The notes under the pieces are model-generated. The model was not told the origin of the DNA, made no database searches, and saw nothing but the letters and a program-made list of their open reading frames with translations. Source: Halomarina rubra (GTDB taxonomy: Archaea; Halobacteriota; Halobacteria; Halobacteriales; Haloarculaceae). Taken from it: a stretch of DNA of 35,639 nucleotides. This document shows positions 32,161-35,639 of this stretch, one piece after another (positions within the stretch are counted from its first letter, which is position 1; the number at the start of each line of letters is the position of its first letter). The translations under genes and the position numbers were made by a program. Where the stretch lies: assembly GCF_023699475.1 (NCBI RefSeq), contig NZ_JALXFV010000005.1, positions 257,821-293,459 on the forward strand. The letters run 5' to 3'.

Positions 32161-32234
32161 GGGCACGTAGCTCAGTAGGACAGAGCGTCGGACTTCTAAT
32201 CCGATGGTCGTGGGTTCGAATCCCATCGTGCTCG
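32161..32234 (+). tRNA. tRNA-Arg (anticodon UCU)
   Basis: 74 bases with the full cloverleaf. Acceptor arms GGGCACG and CGTGCTC pair (one G-U), the D arm has AGCTCAGTAGG, the anticodon stem TCGGA/TCCGA closes loop CTTCTAA with anticodon TCT (reads AGA), and the T arm is GTGGG-TTCGAAT-CCCAT. Discriminator G at 32234. No intron and no encoded CCA. A strong hairpin and a partial copy of the T arm follow at 32284-32343. Confidence 0.95.
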
Positions 32235-32283
32235 TGAGCGTGTTGCGAGCGAACGCGAGCAACCGCGAACGAACCGAGGTGGT

Positions 32284-32343
32284 GATTCGAAGCAGACCGA
32301 GGTTCCGCGCGAAGCGTGGGGTCTCGGCCTGCTTCGAATCCCA
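32284..32343 (+). repeat. Long hairpin downstream of tRNA-Arg with T-arm-like end
   Basis: GATTCGAAGCAG (32284-32295) pairs perfectly with CTGCTTCGAATC (32329-32340); after one A/C mismatch CCGAG (32297-32301) pairs with CTCGG (32323-32327), and CCGCGC/GCGTGG can pair further in. The end TTCGAATCCCA (32333-32343) repeats 11 bases of the tRNA T arm (32215-32225). Confidence 0.6.
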
Positions 32344-32351
32344 CGGTCGTC

Positions 32352-32507
32352 TCAGCGCTCGAGCGGAACCACGGTCGTCGACAGCAACCAGGCGGTCGGG
32401 CAGTCGGCGTCGACGAGCAGGCCGACCTCGCCGTCGGGCGTCGCCCTGACGTACAGGTTCGTCTCCGTCTCGGCCTCGCGGGTCAGGTCGGTCTCGTCGG
32501 TCGGCAT
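32352..32507 (-). CDS. 51-residue acidic protein partnered with HalOD1
   Basis: A short acidic protein beginning MPTDETDLTREAETETN, with strands LYVRATPDGEVGLLVDAD and AWLLSTTVVPLER, resembling small haloarchaeal proteins of unknown function. It starts 11 bases after the HalOD1 stop on the same strand, so it is the second gene of that operon. One Cys. It stops just before the tRNA-downstream hairpin. I do not know a function. Codon use and acidity support it as a real gene even though it is short. Confidence 0.75.
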   Translation of the reverse strand: MPTDETDLTREAETETNLYVRATPDGEVGLLVDADCPTAWLLSTTVVPLER

Positions 32508-32518
32508 CGGCAGGGAGG

Positions 32519-32854
32519 TCAGCAGTCGGTCTCGAACCCGGCGTCCACGGTCGCCCGCTCGTCCAGTACCTCACCGACCGCCTCGACGCGGACCGTGACC
32601 GCGTCAGCGGGCGCGTTCGCCACCGTCACGCGGTACCCCTCGACGGGAAACGACACCCAACCGTCCCGGGGAGCGTCCGGTCGCCGGTCGACGAACACCC
32701 GGTCGAGACTGCTCGGGTCGACGTAGTCGAACAGGGTGACGTCGAGGTCGACCGCCTCGATACCGTTCGCACGGGCCAGTCCCTCGGCGACGACTTCGCT
32801 CGGCGGCACCGCCGACCGCTCTAACTCGACGACCATCCGAACCTGCCGGTCCAT
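32519..32854 (-). CDS. HalOD1 output domain protein
   Basis: 111 residues forming a single halobacterial output domain. The family pattern is visible: PPSEVVAEGLARANGI, LFDYVDPSSLDRVF, and GWVSFPVEGYRVTVAN. These domains are predicted, not proven, to act at the output end of haloarchaeal signalling. It lies just downstream of the Bat-type regulator, in the same orientation, with a 124-base AT-rich gap between, and is followed by a 51-residue protein. Confidence 0.85.
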   Translation of the reverse strand: MDRQVRMVVELERSAVPPSEVVAEGLARANGIEAVDLDVTLFDYVDPSSLDRVFVDRRPDAPRDGWVSFPVEGYRVTVANAPADAVTVRVEAVGEVLDERATVDAGFETDC

Positions 32855-32978
32855 CCTGTATCGACGAAAGCAGCTATCACAAGAAACAGTTCACAGTTGA
32901 TGTATTGTGTCGTCTCGAAGACTGATTAACTATCGTAAATTTCTCCGCCGAAGAGTGGTCGGGGAGCGCCGTGGGCGG
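32855..32978 (-). promoter_or_regulatory. AT-rich promoter region of the HalOD1 operon
   Basis: One of the most AT-rich stretches in the window. Candidate boxes on the minus strand include GAAATTTACG near 32936-32945 and AATACATC near 32900. The exact box cannot be fixed; it suggests the HalOD1 pair is transcribed separately from the Bat-type gene. Confidence 0.4.
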
Positions 32979-35639
32979 TCACGGCTGCTCTCGGTCGTCG
33001 AACAGGAGACCGAGGAGGTGGCGCTCGGCGGCCCGGATGTGGCGGTTCACCGTCGGCTGGGTCACGTCGAGGAGTGCGGCGACCTCCTGGCCGTTGGTCT
33101 TTCGCGGCCACTCGAAGAACCCGGCGGCGTAGGCGGTCTCGACGACCTCGGTCTGCCGGTCGGTGAGCAACGACCGGACCTCGCGTTCGAACTCGCCACG
33201 CGAGAACACCGGTTCGTCGAGTTCCCGGCGCGAACGGAGTTCGACCCGACCGAACCGCTCCTCGATGAGTCGGACGATGCCGCGAGCGTCGACGTCCTGT
33301 GGGACACGGACGCTCACGGTCGCCGCGCCGTCGTCGACCGTGATGGTCTCGAACACCGCCCCGCGGTCGAGCAGCGTCGTGACGAACGTCGTCTCGCGGA
33401 CGGTACACTCGAACTGACAGCCCTCGTCGTCGGCGAGCAGCGTGACGTGCTCGACGGTCGGCGACGCTTCCGCGTGGTCGTGGATTGCGTCGAACCCGAC
33501 GTCGTGGGCGGTGAAGAACAGGTGGACACGGTCGTCGAGTCGCCGGACCACGTTCTCCAGTTCGAACGTCCCCTGACTACCGTCGAGGAAGCCGAACAGG
33601 GGTGCGTCGAGGTCGGGGAGGTCGAACGTGAACGCGACCGAACGCTCGCTGGCGAGCGCCTGCTTGCGCTCGATGGCGTTGGCCGCGTAGCCGATACTCT
33701 GACCGAGCTCTGCCAGCACCGACACCTCCATCTCCTCGAACGTGTTCGGCGTGTTCGAGTAGATGGAGAGGACGCCGTACCGGGTGTCGCGGTACTGGAC
33801 CGGCACCGAGACGCACGAGCGGAACCCACGCGAGAGCGCGGCCTCGCGCCACGGGTCGAACTCGGGGGCCTGGAGGATGCTGTTCTGGACTGCGGGCGCT
33901 CCCGTCGCGATGGCCCGAGCCGCCGGCCCCTGCCCGGTCGGGGAGTCGTCGGCGGTCACGACGACGTCGTCCAGATAGCCGCGGTCGTCGCCGGCCGACG
34001 CGACGGCGCGGAGGTCGTCGGTGGCGGGGTCGTGGTGTCCGAACCAGACGAACCGGAACGGGTCGATGGCGGCGAGGGTCTCACAGACGAGGCGTTCGAC
34101 CTCCTCGTGGGAGTCCGCTTGGACGAGCACCTGTGTTATCTCCCGAATCGCACGGTTGATGCGGTTGACCCGTTCGAGGCGGTCGTTCTTCTCCTCGAAC
34201 CGGTCGCGCTGGCGACGCAGCTCCGACTCGCGGGCGGCCCGGTCCAGCGAGGAGCGAGCGTTCGCACAGAGCAGTTCCGCCGCGAGCAGGTCGGTCTCCT
34301 CGAACGTCTCCGACGCCGACGAGAGCGTCACGAACACCCCGTGTTCGCCGAGCGGGAACGCCGCCAGCCCCCCGACGTCGACGTCGGCGTCGGCCGAGTC
34401 GAGTCCGGACAGCTCCGCCTGCTCGCCGCGGATGAACGTCTCCCAGACCGGTCCCGTCGAGGCGTCCCCGAACAGCGACGCGTCGACGTCCGGAGGCGTC
34501 GCGTCCGTCCTGGCGGCGACGGGTAACTCGCCGCTCTCCTCGTCGTACAGCCGGACGTACGACCGGTCGAGGCCGAGGACGTCGGCCGCCGCCTCGACGG
34601 TCATCTCGCAGACCGCCTCGCGGGTCGTCGCATCCGCGAGCCGCTGGACGCGGTCGTTGAGCGCCTCGAACTGGCGGATACGGTCCTCGCGGCGGCGTTC
34701 GGCCGCCTTCCTGGCCGAGACGTCGCGGAAGTACACCGACAGCCCCGTCTCCGAGGGGTACGCGCTCACCTCGAACCACGCCCCCAGCGGGGAGTAGAAC
34801 TCCTCGAACGTCACCGCCTCGCCGGTCTCGACCGCCCGTTCGTACTCCGTCTCGAACGCCGTTCCGACGGCCTCGGGGAACGCCGTCCAGATGTGCTCAC
34901 CGAGGAGGTCCGCGACCGACCGTTCGAGGAGCGCGGCCGCTCGTTCGTTGACGTAGGCGAACCGCCAGTCGTCGTCGATGGCGAAGAACGCGTCCGTGAC
35001 CCGTTCGAGGATACCTTCGAGTTCGCGTTCGAGCTGCCGACGCTCGGAGACGTCGCGGACGACCCCCACGCGGCCGACGTCCCCCGGCCCGACGGTGAAC
35101 GGAGCGACGCGAGCCTCGATGGGGACCGACCGTCCGTCGGCCGTCGGGAGGTCGGCTTCGAGCGTGACGGCACCGTCTCCCTCGTCGAGGGCGCGACGGA
35201 GGCCGTCGATCTCGTCGCCACCGAGTCGGTCGGTTACGACGGCGGCGGGTCGGCCGAGCAGTTCCTCGCGACTGAACCCGGTGAGGTCGGCGTACGCCTC
35301 GTTGACCGCGACGAACCGCTCCTCGCTGTCGAGCGCGTAGAGACCGTCGTCGACCGTGTCGAGGATTCGCCGGTGTCGCTCGTCGGCGTCTCCGACGTCT
35401 CCGGCGTCGGTCGGAGTCTCGGCGGCGACGTCGGCCGGCCGCTCGGCGGTCGGTCGGTCGCCCGTCGCGTCGATAACCGGGCCGTCGGCGGTGGCGTCGA
35501 CGGTCGAGCGGTCGTCCGCCGCGTCGGTCGGCGGGTCCTCCAGGAGCGCCCCGCGGAGCGTCTCGACGAGAATTCGGTCGCTGGCGGCCGTCTGACGGTC
35601 GACGACGGTCGTGACGCCGGCTTCGTAGGCGGCGGTGAC
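32979..35639 (-). CDS. Bat-type regulator: PAS, PAS, GAF, GAF, HTH-10 (N-terminus outside the window)
   Basis: At least 886 residues. The frame is open from the right edge, so the GTG at 35069 is internal, lying between two PAS domains. Numbering from the edge: an acidic linker (1-85; start may be the tail of another domain), PAS1 about 88-190 (DGLYALDSEERFVAVNEAY), PAS2 about 205-310 (AFFAIDDDWRFAYVNERAA), GAF1 about 315-455, GAF2 about 485-650, the Bat-associated linker about 660-815, and HTH-10 about 825-880 (LTDRQTEVVETAYAAGFFEWPR, DVTQPTVNRHIRAAERHL). No kinase domain, so a one-component sensor binding DNA directly. Signals and targets are unknown; the HalOD1 pair next door is a candidate target. 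Confidence 0.92.
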   Translation of the reverse strand, partial: VTAAYEAGVTTVVDRQTAASDRILVETLRGALLEDPPTDAADDRSTVDATADGPVIDATGDRPTAERPADVAAETPTDAGDVGDADERHRRILDTVDDGLYALDSEERFVAVNEAYADLTGFSREELLGRPAAVVTDRLGGDEIDGLRRALDEGDGAVTLEADLPTADGRSVPIEARVAPFTVGPGDVGRVGVVRDVSERRQLERELEGILERVTDAFFAIDDDWRFAYVNERAAALLERSVADLLGEHIWTAFPEAVGTAFETEYERAVETGEAVTFEEFYSPLGAWFEVSAYPSETGLSVYFRDVSARKAAERRREDRIRQFEALNDRVQRLADATTREAVCEMTVEAAADVLGLDRSYVRLYDEESGELPVAARTDATPPDVDASLFGDASTGPVWETFIRGEQAELSGLDSADADVDVGGLAAFPLGEHGVFVTLSSASETFEETDLLAAELLCANARSSLDRAARESELRRQRDRFEEKNDRLERVNRINRAIREITQVLVQADSHEEVERLVCETLAAIDPFRFVWFGHHDPATDDLRAVASAGDDRGYLDDVVVTADDSPTGQGPAARAIATGAPAVQNSILQAPEFDPWREAALSRGFRSCVSVPVQYRDTRYGVLSIYSNTPNTFEEMEVSVLAELGQSIGYAANAIERKQALASERSVAFTFDLPDLDAPLFGFLDGSQGTFELENVVRRLDDRVHLFFTAHDVGFDAIHDHAEASPTVEHVTLLADDEGCQFECTVRETTFVTTLLDRGAVFETITVDDGAATVSVRVPQDVDARGIVRLIEERFGRVELRSRRELDEPVFSRGEFEREVRSLLTDRQTEVVETAYAAGFFEWPRKTNGQEVAALLDVTQPTVNRHIRAAERHLLGLLFDDREQP

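Noticed and set aside
32979-35069. A regulator gene starting at GTG 35069
   Set aside because: Reading the frame upstream shows no stop up to base 35639 and a clear further PAS domain, so 35069 is internal and the gene is cut by the window edge.
1-35639. CRISPR array, rRNA, SRP RNA, insertion sequence or integrase
   Set aside because: No regularly spaced repeats, no rRNA-like conserved blocks and no transposase or integrase motifs were seen. The short palindromes are too small and carry no gene.

Overview
The window is chromosomal DNA from a halophilic archaeon (class Halobacteria). The DNA is very GC-rich with G or C at most third codon positions, and the proteins are rich in Asp and Glu. 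Many genes have a TATA-like box centred about 26-30 bases upstream of an ATG or GTG with no leader, as expected for leaderless haloarchaeal transcripts. Families typical of this class appear: two bacterio-opsin-activator (Bat) regulators, a HalOD1 protein and a Tat-exported subtilase. The genus cannot be named from the sequence alone. I saw no rRNA, CRISPR array, integrase or intact insertion sequence; the region reads as core chromosome.

Layout. 1-8895 (minus strand) is an almost complete arginine pathway built on the LysW amino-group carrier: argG, argH, lysW, argX, argC, argB, argD, argE and argF (argF runs off the left edge). Glutamate is attached to the C-terminal Glu of LysW by ArgX, phosphorylated (ArgB), reduced (ArgC), aminated (ArgD) and released as ornithine (ArgE); ArgF, ArgG and ArgH then make arginine. 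Most joints from argX to argF are 4-base overlaps or near zero gaps. A 41-codon ORF fills the lysW-argX gap with 4-base overlaps at both ends. Upstream of argG is a leaderless 27-codon ORF with clustered Arg codons and a hairpin.

9183-18924 holds housekeeping genes: a 2'-5' RNA ligase-like protein, an XPD/Rad3-like FeS helicase, a CDF metal transporter, a YfcE-type phosphoesterase, a 42-residue membrane protein, threonine aldolase, an M29 aminopeptidase, a CutA-like protein and an S9 peptidase. 19033-24194 has a PAS/GAF/HTH-10 regulator, a Tat-exported subtilase and ffh (SRP54). 24385-30412 has surE, two tandem half-size MgtE-like membrane proteins, a YihY/BrkB protein, a 16-cysteine copper-storage-like protein, a YdjM-like and a YjdF-like membrane protein, and a membrane-anchored molybdopterin oxidoreductase. 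30435-35639 has a three-gene operon (UPF0200 P-loop kinase, UPF0201, HAD phosphatase), tRNA-Arg(UCU), a 51-residue protein plus HalOD1 pair, and a large PAS/PAS/GAF/GAF/HTH-10 regulator running off the right edge.

The most unusual signals are not ordinary genes. (1) The argG leader resembles an arginine-sensing attenuator. (2) A nearly identical palindromic 33-base sequence sits in frame inside argB and the helicase gene, adding the same short peptide to unrelated proteins; a different palindromic insert lies in the S9 peptidase. (3) An approximately 111-base inverted-repeat element lies between ffh and surE. (4) Strong hairpins follow tRNA-Arg and separate a convergent gene pair. (5) A 16-base palindrome overlaps the predicted start of an orphan promoter near 13.8 kb.
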